Shown here in pieces: positions 26,951 through 35,863 of a DNA stretch of 53,937 nucleotides. Source of the stretch: Porticoccaceae bacterium (GTDB lineage Bacteria > Pseudomonadota > Gammaproteobacteria > Pseudomonadales > Porticoccaceae); assembly GCA_029242085.1 (NCBI GenBank), contig JAQWUP010000077.1:1-53937 (forward strand). Direction: 5' to 3'. Each line of letters opens with the position of its first letter. The stretch's first letter is position 1. Made by a program: the position numbers and the translations under genes. The notes under the pieces are model-generated. The model had not been told where the DNA came from. It made no database searches and saw only the letters and a program-made list of their open reading frames with translations.

Positions 26951-27553
26951 TTGAGCAGTCCACAAGATTTGGTCTTGGCCAGCGCCAATGCAGGCAAAAT
27001 AAAAGAACTGCAGCAGATGTTAGGTGGCTTGGGCGTTAGGATAATTCCTCAGACAGATCTCGGTATTCCAGATATTGAAGAGACCGGCCTTACCTTTGTG
27101 GAAAATGCCATTCTTAAGGCGCGCAATGCTGCCACCCTGTCTAATCTACCTGCCATCGCCGATGATTCTGGCTTAGAAGTAGACTTTTTGCAGGGCGCGC
27201 CAGGCATTTACTCTGCGCGCTTTGCCGGTCAAGGTGCTGGCGACATGGCCAACAAAGAAAAGCTCCTGCAACTTATGGCTGACGTACCGACGGATCAGCG
27301 CAGCGCCCGCTATCAAACAGTGATCGTATATATGCGCCACGGCAATGATCCCACACCGATTATTTGTCAGGGTACCTGGGAAGGTAAGATAGCGACAGAG
27401 TCTCGCGGTGATCAGGGGTTTGGTTATGACCCTATTTTTTATGTCACCGAAACCAACTGCCATGCCGCCGAGCTAGATAAGGTAACCAAAAATCTCCTGA
27501 GTCATCGCGGCAAGGCAATTGCCAACTTGCTGCAGCAACTGCAAACTCATTAA
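26951..27553 (+). CDS. rdgB: XTP/dITP pyrophosphatase
   Basis: Removes non-canonical purine triphosphates such as dITP and XTP from the nucleotide pool. The TTG start at 26951 has AGGAAC at good spacing, and no ATG lies nearby. The 200 residues show LASANAGKIKELQQML, TFVENAILKARNAA, the metal-binding ADDSGLEVD, PGIYSARFAG, and GFGYDPIF. The stop is four bases before the hemW start. Confidence 0.95.
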   Translation: MSSPQDLVLASANAGKIKELQQMLGGLGVRIIPQTDLGIPDIEETGLTFVENAILKARNAATLSNLPAIADDSGLEVDFLQGAPGIYSARFAGQGAGDMANKEKLLQLMADVPTDQRSARYQTVIVYMRHGNDPTPIICQGTWEGKIATESRGDQGFGYDPIFYVTETNCHAAELDKVTKNLLSHRGKAIANLLQQLQTH

Positions 27554-27557
27554 ACCC

Positions 27558-28694
27558 GTGCTGCAACTCCCGCCACTCTCCCTCTACGTTCATATTCCCT
27601 GGTGTGTACGCAAATGCCCGTACTGCGACTTTAACTCTCATCAGGCGCCAGAAGAAATTCCCCAGCGTGCCTATGTGGATGCGCTAATCGCCGATCTTAA
27701 AGCGGATCTGCACTGGGTTCAGGGAAGAAAACTGCATTCAATCTTTTTTGGCGGCGGTACTCCAAGTCTTTTTTCTGGCCGAGCCATCGGTGAAATCTTA
27801 ACTGCTGCCGAACATCTTATCGGCTTCGAAGAGGGTATTGAAATCACTCTGGAAGCCAACCCAGGCACCTTTGAACAGCAGAAATTTTCAGACTTTCGCA
27901 GTGCTGGGATCAATCGACTATCGATAGGTATTCAAAGTTTCAGTTCAACTCATCTAGAGCGGCTCGGCAGAATTCACGATGGCAGCCAAGCATTGCACGC
28001 CATAGCTACAGCTGGGACGGCTGGGTTTAATAACTTCAATATTGACCTGATGCACGGCCTGCCCGATCAAACAATTGACCAAGCTGTAGCTGACATCGAG
28101 CTCGCTATCGACAATGGCGCCCAACATATCTCTTGGTATCAGCTAACCATAGAACCCAATACTGAGTTTTATGCACGCCCACCATCTCTGCCCAATGATG
28201 ACCGTCTAGCTGATATCCAGCAGGCTGGCATGAATCTGCTGCATGATAATAACTTTGTTCAGTATGAAGTCTCCGCCTTCGCACTCGACGGTCAAACGTC
28301 AAAACACAATATTAACTACTGGCAGTTTGGCGACTATCTGGGTATCGGTGCCGGCGCTCATGGCAAGATCACATTGCCAGAGTCAGGCTTGGTTATGCGC
28401 AGCAGCAAGACCCGACAGCCCGATAAGTATTTAGCGCGTATCGACTCTTTTATGGCACAGAATAAAGCAATCGCCGCAGATGAGATGGCGCTAGAATTTA
28501 TGATGAATGGGCTGCGGCTTAAAGAGGGTGTTCCAGCTGAGTATTTTCCTCCTCGCACGGGGCTGGCGTTATCCAGTATTAAACCGCAGATTAACGATCT
28601 GCAGCGCAAAGGTCTTATGGAGATGGATGGTGGGCATTACCGCACCACGAAACTGGGTTATCAATTCTTAAACTCGGTGCTGCAGCAGTTTTAA
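27558..28694 (+). CDS. hemW: Radical SAM heme chaperone HemW
   Basis: A radical-SAM-family protein (formerly misnamed HemN-like coproporphyrinogen oxidase) that delivers heme to respiratory enzymes. The GTG start at 27558 gives 378 residues, the usual length; the earlier in-frame TTG at 27519 lies inside rdgB. The 4Fe-4S motif is Cys16-x3-Cys20-x2-Cys23 (WCVRKCPYCDF). FFGGGTPSLF, EANPGTF, RLSIGIQSF, and the C-terminal HemW domain (LMNGLRL-type, here MMNGLRLKEGV) are seen. It ends the metX series. Confidence 0.94.
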   Translation: MLQLPPLSLYVHIPWCVRKCPYCDFNSHQAPEEIPQRAYVDALIADLKADLHWVQGRKLHSIFFGGGTPSLFSGRAIGEILTAAEHLIGFEEGIEITLEANPGTFEQQKFSDFRSAGINRLSIGIQSFSSTHLERLGRIHDGSQALHAIATAGTAGFNNFNIDLMHGLPDQTIDQAVADIELAIDNGAQHISWYQLTIEPNTEFYARPPSLPNDDRLADIQQAGMNLLHDNNFVQYEVSAFALDGQTSKHNINYWQFGDYLGIGAGAHGKITLPESGLVMRSSKTRQPDKYLARIDSFMAQNKAIAADEMALEFMMNGLRLKEGVPAEYFPPRTGLALSSIKPQINDLQRKGLMEMDGGHYRTTKLGYQFLNSVLQQF

Positions 28695-28777
28695 CCTAGC
28701 ACTGCCCTGCACTTCAGGCAGGCTGATAAATTTGCTAAACTGCGGACCTATTTCACATCAATACCAACAGCTAAACA

Positions 28778-29704
28778 ATGACCACATCTAGCCCTCTATC
28801 AACAGGCCCAGAAGAAACCGCAAGACTGCTGCGACTTGCCACCTATGCATCTATTTCTGTCGCACTGGTGCTTATTGTGGCGAAACTGGTGGCCTGGGGG
28901 CTGTCAGATTCGGTTAGTTTGCTGGCTACATTAATTGATTCTGTATTGGATGCATTGGCATCACTGATTAATCTAGTCGCGGTGCGTCATGCATTGACAC
29001 CAGCCGATAAAGAACACCGCTTTGGACATGGTAAGGCCGAAGCTCTGGCAGGACTCAGTCAATCAATGTTTATTGCTGGCTCCGCTGGTTTTTTACTTTT
29101 GGAAGCCGGGCGCAGGATTATTAGCCCTATCGCCGTCGAAGCAGTGGGTGTTGGTATGCTGGTGATGGTATTTTCTATTGTTGCAACACTGCTGCTGTTG
29201 GCCTTTCAACATCATGTCATTCGCAAAACTAATTCGACCGCCATCCGCGCCGATGCACTGCACTATCGTACCGACCTGCTGGTTAACGGCGGTGTGATTT
29301 TGGCACTATGGTTGTCGGTGCAGGGTTGGGCCGGGTTTGATGCACTGTTTGCCTGCGCTATCGCCATTTATATCCTCTTCAGCGCATGGGAAATTATTAA
29401 GGTCTCCTACGACCATTTAATGGATCGTGAACTGCCCGATGAGCAGCGGGAAGAGATTCAAATCCTTGTGCTAGAGAATAAAAGTGTGCGTGGTATGCAT
29501 GATCTGCGCTCTAGACATTCCGGGACTGTGACCTTTATTCAATTTCATCTTGAGCTAGATGATGACCTGTCATTATTAGAGGCTCACAAGATTTCAGACG
29601 AGGTGGAAATGCGTCTGCTGGAGGCCTACCCCGGCTCCGAGATTATTATCCATATCGACCCTCAGTCAGTCGTCGGCCATGAACCAATGGCCAGTTTTAG
29701 CTAA
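28778..29704 (+). CDS. Cation diffusion facilitator, FieF/YiiP-type
   Basis: Proton-coupled divalent metal exporter in the inner membrane. The 308 residues have six hydrophobic segments and the paired metal site: Asp54/Asp58 in TLIDSVLDALASL and His162/Asp166 in ALHYRTDLL. The loop FGHGKAEALAGLSQS and the C-terminal cytoplasmic metallochaperone-like domain with HDLRSRHSG are typical of FieF. This 2+2 pattern favours zinc, iron or related ions, but the specificity is not proved by sequence. It stands between hemW and the convergent fusion gene. Confidence 0.92.
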   Translation: MTTSSPLSTGPEETARLLRLATYASISVALVLIVAKLVAWGLSDSVSLLATLIDSVLDALASLINLVAVRHALTPADKEHRFGHGKAEALAGLSQSMFIAGSAGFLLLEAGRRIISPIAVEAVGVGMLVMVFSIVATLLLLAFQHHVIRKTNSTAIRADALHYRTDLLVNGGVILALWLSVQGWAGFDALFACAIAIYILFSAWEIIKVSYDHLMDRELPDEQREEIQILVLENKSVRGMHDLRSRHSGTVTFIQFHLELDDDLSLLEAHKISDEVEMRLLEAYPGSEIIIHIDPQSVVGHEPMASFS

Positions 29705-29713
29705 GAGAGCTAG

Positions 29714-31840
29714 CTAGCGACCTAATTTCCAGCGGTAGTATTTAGCGATCCAATGCAATAGCCGCTCCGGCACATGCTTGCGCTTCCACTCCCCAGCCAC
29801 ATATTTATTGGCCTCGCTAAGAGTCGGGTAACTATGAATGGTAGCGAGAATTTTATTTAGGCCGAGGTTATGTTTCATCGCTGTCACAAATTCGGTTATT
29901 AATTCACCGGCCTGAGGGCCTAGAATAGTCGCCCCAAGAATACGGTCGCTGCCTGTGCCCGTGAGCACTTTGACCATGCCATTGGCATCGCCATCAGCAA
30001 TCGCTCTATCTAGATCTGATAGATCATAGACCGTGACCTCAACATCAACTCCCTGCTCCGCAGCCTCTCGCTCATTCAATCCAACGCGAGCGAACTGCGG
30101 ATCAATGAAAATTACCTGCGGCATAACCCTGTAGTCCACGGCAAACTTTTTAAACTGCCCGAAGAGAGCATTAACTCCAGCAAACCAAGCCTGATGCCCT
30201 GCAGCATGGGTCAGCTGATAGGGACCAGCTACATCACCGGCAGCAAAAATAGTGGGGCAGCTGGTGCGTAAATACTGATCGACTGCCACCGTTCCGTTTT
30301 TATTGGTTGCAACTCCCAGCTCCTCCAGTCCAAAGCCCGCCGTATTGGCATGACGGCCAACGGCCACCAGAACACGGTCAAATTCAACCGCTATTTGGTT
30401 GCCATCAGCGCCAGATATTAGGGCACTCTGTGCGCTGGCCTGAGAAGTAAACTCGGTAATCTCGCCGCCGGTGATTATCTGCACGCCCTCATCGACAAGT
30501 GTTTTAGTGACGATTGCTACCATATCATCATCCTCTCTCGGCAAAAGCTGAGGCATAGCATCAACCAATATAACCTGCGCACCCAGCCGCTGAAACGCCT
30601 GAGCCATCTCACAGCCAATGGCGCCCCCACCCATAATTAGTAGCTTTTTGGGCAATGTCTGTAACTGCCATAGATTTTCTGAGGTAAGAGGATCTGTCTC
30701 GGCCAAGCCGGGAATAGGTGGAATAATCGGGCTTGCACCAGTAGCCAGAATAATCTTTTCCGCACTTAGTCGGCGGCCCTCAATCTCCACCTCCCAAGGA
30801 CTAATAATCCGCGCCTGACCGGCGACACAGTCAACCCCCAGGCGAGTAAATCGCTCAACTGAATCATGGGGCTCAATCTCGGTTATAGCATCCTGAACTC
30901 GGCCCATCACTGCGGCAAAGTCCACCTCGGGTACACCTACTTTAATACCAAAGGTCTTTGCCTTTTCAATATCTCTGACCGACCTGGCAGCACGAATCAG
31001 TGCCTTACTGGGAACGCAGCCAGTGTTTAAACAGTCACCACCCATCCTCGCCTGCTCGACCAACATCACCTTTGCTCTAACAGTTGCCGCAATGTAAGCG
31101 CTTACTAATCCAGCACTCCCGGCCCCGATAACCAGCAAATTCGCATCAAACTTTTTAGGTCGTTTAAATCCAGCAAGTGCCTTACGCCGCTGCAGACCCG
31201 CTAAAAAATAGCGTGCGATAAAGGGGAATACTGCCAATAGTGCGAATGACAGCAGGACCTTGGGCGTGAGTATTCCCGTGGTAGACAGCTCGTCTACTGC
31301 ACCCAAACTGGCACCGGCGTTAACGAACACAAAGGTGCCTGCCAACATACCCAGCTGACTGACCCAATAATAGGTACTCAGCTTTATCGGCATCAGTCCC
31401 ATCACCAGATTGATGATCCAAAAGGGAAAGATTGGAATAAGCCGCAGACTGAACAGATACAGTGCGCCATCCCGCTCTACACCAGAATTAACGGCTGTAA
31501 GATATTTAGAGAACTTCGCCTGCACCCAGTCGCGCAATACAAAGCGTGACAATAAAAATGCCCCTGTAGCACCCAGAGCACTGGCAAATGAAACTAGCAA
31601 CACACCCAGCCACAGACCAAAGATCAAGCCGCCGATAATAGTTAATAGCGCTGCCCCCGGCAGAGACAGGCTAGTGGCGAGAATATAGATAGCAAAATAG
31701 ATCAGTGCGACCGCTAGCGGCTGCTGTTGATAATATTGCTGAAAAAAGTCTAGAGACAGATATTGCTGTCCATCAAAGACAAAATAGGCCGCGATAAGAA
31801 GTGTGATCAGAATGATCAGCGCAAACTTAATAATAGACAT
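29714..31840 (-). CDS. TVP38/TMEM64 (VTT) membrane domain fused to FAD pyridine nucleotide-disulfide oxidoreductase
   Basis: A 708-residue two-domain protein; the start at 31840 (MSIIKFALII) has GGGGGA upstream, while an ATG at 31921 adds a non-conserved tail. Residues 1-215 form a VTT/DedA-like membrane domain with LSLPGAALLTIIGGLIFG and FPFWIINLVMG. From about 232 comes a soluble flavoprotein: GxGxxG in VIGAGSAGL, redox pair Cys270/Cys275 in GGDCLNTGCVPSK, GGGAIGCEMAQAF, FAAGDVAG, and the dimer-interface HSYPTLSEA. Mercuric reductase's C-terminal Cys pair is absent, so Hg(II) reduction is unlikely. This fusion is known in marine bacteria, but its substrate is not. Confidence 0.88.
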   Translation of the reverse strand: MSIIKFALIILITLLIAAYFVFDGQQYLSLDFFQQYYQQQPLAVALIYFAIYILATSLSLPGAALLTIIGGLIFGLWLGVLLVSFASALGATGAFLLSRFVLRDWVQAKFSKYLTAVNSGVERDGALYLFSLRLIPIFPFWIINLVMGLMPIKLSTYYWVSQLGMLAGTFVFVNAGASLGAVDELSTTGILTPKVLLSFALLAVFPFIARYFLAGLQRRKALAGFKRPKKFDANLLVIGAGSAGLVSAYIAATVRAKVMLVEQARMGGDCLNTGCVPSKALIRAARSVRDIEKAKTFGIKVGVPEVDFAAVMGRVQDAITEIEPHDSVERFTRLGVDCVAGQARIISPWEVEIEGRRLSAEKIILATGASPIIPPIPGLAETDPLTSENLWQLQTLPKKLLIMGGGAIGCEMAQAFQRLGAQVILVDAMPQLLPREDDDMVAIVTKTLVDEGVQIITGGEITEFTSQASAQSALISGADGNQIAVEFDRVLVAVGRHANTAGFGLEELGVATNKNGTVAVDQYLRTSCPTIFAAGDVAGPYQLTHAAGHQAWFAGVNALFGQFKKFAVDYRVMPQVIFIDPQFARVGLNEREAAEQGVDVEVTVYDLSDLDRAIADGDANGMVKVLTGTGSDRILGATILGPQAGELITEFVTAMKHNLGLNKILATIHSYPTLSEANKYVAGEWKRKHVPERLLHWIAKYYRWKLGR

Positions 31841-31955
31841 ATGTCCCCCATTTTGAATTTGTGTACTGTAAGACCCACAACCGAGCATTGGTTCCCCGAG
31901 CGCTGCAGTGCTGGCAGTCATAGTCTAAATCTTTTATACCAATTGAGCATATCCA

Positions 31956-31985
31956 TTGTTGCACTCCCAGCGTCGATGCTATTAT
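31956..31985 (+). promoter_or_regulatory. Probable trxA promoter
   Basis: TTGTTG and TATTAT are 18 nt apart, about 52 nt before the trxA start. TTGCAC (31960-31965) with TATGCT further right offers an alternative reading. Confidence 0.4.
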
Positions 31986-32036
31986 GCTAAAAATTAGATC
32001 GTTAAACTCGACCACACCTCTGGAGATACCCTGAAA

Positions 32037-32363
32037 ATGAGCGACAATATTGTTCACGTCACTGACGCAAGCTTTGAAACCGATGTATTGCAATCAGACA
32101 CACCTGCACTAGTAGATTTTTGGGCAGAATGGTGTGGCCCTTGTAAAATGATTGCCCCCATTCTTAACGAAGTTGCCGATGAGTACGCTGGCAAGATCAA
32201 AATCTGCAAGGTTGATGTCGACAGCAACCCAGAATCCGCAGCTAAATTTAATGTACGCGGTATTCCAACCCTGTTGGTGTTTAAAAATGGGACGGTTGAA
32301 GCGACTAAAGTAGGCGCGCTCTCCAAAACCCAATTGGTAGAATTTGTAGACGGATTGGTATAA
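32037..32363 (+). CDS. trxA: Thioredoxin
   Basis: Cytoplasmic disulfide reductase recycled by thioredoxin reductase. The 108 residues contain the active site WCGPCKM (Cys33, Cys36), the structural cis-Pro in [12 protein letters not shown], and VGALSKTQL. The length matches Escherichia coli thioredoxin 1. A hairpin follows just after the stop and then rho with its own promoter, the same neighbour as in Pseudomonas and Escherichia coli. Confidence 0.97.
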   Translation: MSDNIVHVTDASFETDVLQSDTPALVDFWAEWCGPCKMIAPILNEVADEYAGKIKICKVDVDSNPESAAKFNVRGIPTLLVFKNGTVEATKVGALSKTQLVEFVDGLV

Positions 32364-32369
32364 ATCTAT

Positions 32370-32391
32370 GCGGCCCTGGTGACAGGGCCGC
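32370..32391 (+). terminator. Hairpin after trxA
   Basis: Arms GCGGCCCTG and CAGGGCCGC around GTGA lie seven bases past the trxA stop. The following AAAACTTTTCTT is a poor T tract, so termination may be partial. Confidence 0.6.
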
Positions 32392-32401
32392 AAAACTTTT
32401 C

Positions 32402-32429
32402 TTGCGATTTACGAATCCATCGCTATAAT
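32402..32429 (+). promoter_or_regulatory. rho promoter and long leader
   Basis: TTGCGA and a perfect TATAAT (32424-32429) are 16 nt apart. Transcription from about 32436 leaves a leader of about 140 nt before the rho ATG, consistent with the long autoregulated rho leader known in other bacteria. Confidence 0.6.
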
Positions 32430-32576
32430 TCAAACATTATTTCTTAAATAACGCCTCCTCTGACGCTCCAAATCAACGCTTTTGCGCTTCACGCGGCATA
32501 CAATCTACCCAATCTCTTACAAATGGCATTTTGCCAAACCTTCTTAAACCTATAGCAACGCGAAATAACCCTTCCT

Positions 32577-33836
32577 ATGAATCTATCTGAATTAAAACAA
32601 AAACCTATCGCTGAACTCATCGAAATGACCGCTTCTATGGGTCTTGATAATTTAGCTCGCTCACGTAAACAAGACATCATCTTTGCCTTATTAAAGAAAC
32701 ATGCAAAAAGCGGCGAAGATATTTATGGCGACGGAGTTTTAGAAATACTCCCTGATGGATTTGGTTTTTTGCGCTCAGCCGGCGCATCCTATCTGGCTGG
32801 GCCAGACGATATCTATGTTTCACCCAGCCAGATCAGACGCTTTAATCTGCGCACTGGCGATGGTATCGCCGGAAAGATTCGACCACCCAAAGATGGCGAG
32901 CGGTATTTCGCTATGCTCAAGGTGGATGAGATTAACTTCGATGCTCCTGAGAATGCTCGCAGCAAAATTCTATTTGAAAATCTTACGCCTCTATTCCCCG
33001 ATCAACGTTTATCGCTAGAAGCAGGTAATGGGTCTACTGAGGATATTACTGGCCGTATCATTGATCTGGTGTCCCCGATAGGAAAAGGTCAGCGAGGTTT
33101 GATTGTCGCGCCGCCCAAAGCGGGCAAGACTATTATGATGCAGAATATTGCGCAGTCGATTATTCGCAATAATCCAGAATGTATTATTATTGTTTTACTG
33201 ATCGATGAGCGCCCTGAAGAAGTAACTGAAATGCAACGTACCGTGCGCGGCGAAGTTATTGCATCGACTTTTGATGAACCACCGACCCGCCATGTCCAGG
33301 TTGCCGAAATGGTTATCGAGAGGGCCAAGCGCCTGGTAGAGCACAAAAAAGACGTCGTTATTCTGCTCGATTCTATTACCCGTTTAGCCAGAGCCTATAA
33401 CACGGTTATTCCATCATCAGGCAAGGTACTTACCGGTGGTGTAGATGCCCATGCGCTAGAAAAGCCAAAGCGTTTCTTTGGTGCGGCACGTAATATTGAA
33501 CATGGTGGCAGTCTCAGCATTATTGCAACTGCATTGGTTGAGACCGGCTCTAAGATGGATGAAGTTATCTATGAAGAGTTTAAGGGCACAGGTAATATGG
33601 AATTAATTCTGGATCGCAAGCTTGCTGAAAAGCGAGTTTACCCAGCTATTAATATTCGTCGCTCTGGCACACGTCGTGAAGATTTATTGATGGATGAGTC
33701 AGAATTACAACGAGTTTGGATACTGCGTAAATTACTGCATGATATGGAAGATCTCGCCGCTGCAGAATTTATGGTTGAAAAGCTCAAAGGCTTCAAAAAT
33801 AATGCCGAATTCTTTGGTGCGATGAAGCGCAAGTAA
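32577..33836 (+). CDS. rho: Transcription termination factor Rho
   Basis: Hexameric RNA-dependent helicase that ends transcription. The 419 residues are the standard length. The N-terminal [17 protein letters not shown] and the RNA-binding cold-shock-like domain ([17 protein letters not shown]) are followed by Walker A PPKAGKT (179-185), [25 protein letters not shown], and the secondary RNA site region. There is no insertion domain. A GNAT gene begins ten bases after the stop. Confidence 0.98.
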   Translation: MNLSELKQKPIAELIEMTASMGLDNLARSRKQDIIFALLKKHAKSGEDIYGDGVLEILPDGFGFLRSAGASYLAGPDDIYVSPSQIRRFNLRTGDGIAGKIRPPKDGERYFAMLKVDEINFDAPENARSKILFENLTPLFPDQRLSLEAGNGSTEDITGRIIDLVSPIGKGQRGLIVAPPKAGKTIMMQNIAQSIIRNNPECIIIVLLIDERPEEVTEMQRTVRGEVIASTFDEPPTRHVQVAEMVIERAKRLVEHKKDVVILLDSITRLARAYNTVIPSSGKVLTGGVDAHALEKPKRFFGAARNIEHGGSLSIIATALVETGSKMDEVIYEEFKGTGNMELILDRKLAEKRVYPAINIRRSGTRREDLLMDESELQRVWILRKLLHDMEDLAAAEFMVEKLKGFKNNAEFFGAMKRK

Positions 33837-33846
33837 TCCTCAGACA

Positions 33847-34359
33847 ATGATTTGTTATCGATTGGCTGAAGCCAATGAACTGGATAGCTTAAAGTCGTTT
33901 CTGTTTGAACATGGGACTAGCCCTTGGAATCATTTACCCATAGAGGGCGTAGATGATGAATTTTCCCTGGTAGCTGAGCGGCAAGCTTCGGCTATCATTG
34001 CGGTAGAAGACAGTCAGCCAGTTGGCTTTGTTATCTTTTACCGCCCTACAACACTTCCCAACAGATACCTGCAATTTACCAATGGCGATAAGGCAATTTA
34101 TATTGCTGAAGCCGTAGTTCACAAAAACTATGTCGGTCAGGGTATTGGCTCCTGTCTACTGAGACAGGTTATTGAGCGGGCCCCTGCCACGGGTGCTTCA
34201 ATGTTGATTATCGATCGACATGAGCAGAATGCCGCATCTGCTGGTATGATGAGAAAGGTTGGGTTTACTGAACTGTGCACATTTGTTGACGAGCCACGCC
34301 GTGACTATGGCAGTAAAAAAACCACGGTACTTAGCTTAACATTGGGCGCTATAATTTAG
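33847..34359 (+). CDS. GNAT-family N-acetyltransferase
   Basis: A 170-residue acetyltransferase-fold protein. The acetyl-CoA loop is VVHKNYVGQGIGSCLLRQVIE, reduced here to NYVGQGIGSCLL, and the C-terminal part has QNAASAGMMRKVGFTE, the usual GNAT motif B. The substrate is unknown. It is ten bases after rho and may be co-transcribed with it. A GC-rich stem (34342-34350 with 34362-34370) spans its stop codon but lacks a T run. Confidence 0.85.
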   Translation: MICYRLAEANELDSLKSFLFEHGTSPWNHLPIEGVDDEFSLVAERQASAIIAVEDSQPVGFVIFYRPTTLPNRYLQFTNGDKAIYIAEAVVHKNYVGQGIGSCLLRQVIERAPATGASMLIIDRHEQNAASAGMMRKVGFTELCTFVDEPRRDYGSKKTTVLSLTLGAII

Positions 34360-34416
34360 GCAGCGCCCAAATGTAAAAAAAGAGATCATCAATAAAAATA
34401 ATAAATAGAGCTTACT

Positions 34417-35748
34417 ATGGAACAGAAAAAATTAAATCAGTTCCACCTTTTTACCCAGCGACGATTTCTACCTTTTTTTGCAACCCAATTTTTGGGCGCG
34501 CTGAATGATAATATTTTTAAAAATGCACTGCTGGTAATTGTTGTTAGTAGTGCAGTTGCCAGTGCGCAGAGCAGCACCAACTTTACGACCAACCTGGCTG
34601 CTGGATTATTCATTCTTCCGTATTTTTTATTTTCTACAACGGCTGGCCTGCTAGCTGATAAGTATGACAAAGCACTGCTTATTCGACGTATTAAGTTTGC
34701 TGAAATAATTATTATGTTAGCTGGCTGCTACGCTCTCTGGATTATGAATGTTTCTTTAATGCTGGTGATTTTATTTTTTCTCGGTGTGCAATCTTCCTTT
34801 TTCGGCCCGATCAAATATTCAATTATCCCACAGCATTTGAGTACTGATGAATTACTCGCCGGCAATGCTCAGGTTGGCATGGGAACCTTTGTTTCTATTT
34901 TAATGGGCACCTTGCTTGGTGGCTGGATTGTGACCTTTGAGCAGGGGCCGCTATTAGTCGGCGGTCTGGCAGTGTTGGTGGCGATAATAGGTTGGCTCTG
35001 CAGTAGGCAAATTCCAGACGCCGCCGCAGAAAATACTGACCTAGTGATAGACTTAAACCCCATTCGCCAGGGTCGAGAGAACTTTGCACTCGCCAAACAG
35101 GACCCAACCGTTTTTTATTGTATTCTGGCCAACTCATGGTTTTGGCTATATGGCGGTAGCTTTTTAACTCAGGTACCCAACTTTGCGGTAACCGTGCTCA
35201 ACGGACATCCCACATTAATTTCAATTTTATTAGCCGCCTTTATTATCGGCGTGGCAATTGGATCTCTACTTTGCAATCGACTCTCGAATGGCAAAGTTGA
35301 ACCTGGCCTTATACCCATTGGCGCGCTCGGGCTGACCGTTTTCGCGATTGATTTATTTTTCTCTTCCAATGCATTTCAACTGGCCAATCAGGGATTGGGT
35401 CCAGTGATGCCCAATGAATTCTTTGGTCTTTCAGGCGGTATTCGAGTGGGCTTTGATCTAATGTTTATTGGGCTCTGTGGCGGCCTTTTTATTGTGCCAC
35501 TCTACTCTATGATTCAGCAGCGCTCGGCAACTAATATTCGTGCGCGAGTTCTGTCGGTCAACAATATTTGCAATGCATTTTATATGGTGATCGGCAGCTT
35601 TATCGGTATTATTTTTCTAAGCATTTTAGGCTGGTCTATCCCACAGTTCTTTTTTGCAATTGCTCTATTAAATCTGGTTTTCACCGGCTTTATTTTCTAT
35701 CTCGTCCCGGAGTTTATGCAACGGGCTAGAATCTGGATATTTGGCTAG
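34417..35748 (+). CDS. MFS transporter, LplT-like
   Basis: A 443-residue major facilitator with about 12 membrane segments. The N-terminus FLPFFATQFLGALNDNIFKNAL, partly quoted as ATQFLGALNDNIFKNAL, FSTTAGLLADKYDK, QSSFFGPIKYSIIPQHL and ARVLSVNNICNAFYMV are hallmarks of the lysophospholipid transporter LplT/YgeD group. In many bacteria that domain is fused or adjacent to acyltransferase and acyl-ACP synthetase (Aas); none is adjacent here. A role in lysophospholipid flipping is inferred from family only. Confidence 0.85.
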   Translation: MEQKKLNQFHLFTQRRFLPFFATQFLGALNDNIFKNALLVIVVSSAVASAQSSTNFTTNLAAGLFILPYFLFSTTAGLLADKYDKALLIRRIKFAEIIIMLAGCYALWIMNVSLMLVILFFLGVQSSFFGPIKYSIIPQHLSTDELLAGNAQVGMGTFVSILMGTLLGGWIVTFEQGPLLVGGLAVLVAIIGWLCSRQIPDAAAENTDLVIDLNPIRQGRENFALAKQDPTVFYCILANSWFWLYGGSFLTQVPNFAVTVLNGHPTLISILLAAFIIGVAIGSLLCNRLSNGKVEPGLIPIGALGLTVFAIDLFFSSNAFQLANQGLGPVMPNEFFGLSGGIRVGFDLMFIGLCGGLFIVPLYSMIQQRSATNIRARVLSVNNICNAFYMVIGSFIGIIFLSILGWSIPQFFFAIALLNLVFTGFIFYLVPEFMQRARIWIFG

Positions 35749-35863
35749 CTGAGACTAATCGCATCTATTGGTATCAGAGGTGCGTATAATGTCAACGTGA
35801 CGGGGGTTATACCGTTATATAGCAACTTATTATTTACCCAGCCTCTAAAAGGTTCGACTATCA

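Noticed and set aside
29714-31840. Annotation as mercuric reductase
   Set aside because: The C-terminal vicinal cysteines and the N-terminal heavy-metal domain needed for that activity are absent.
32523-32555. Ten-residue frame in the rho leader, as a possible rhoL peptide
   Set aside because: No Shine-Dalgarno and no resemblance to known rhoL; the leader may regulate rho in other ways.
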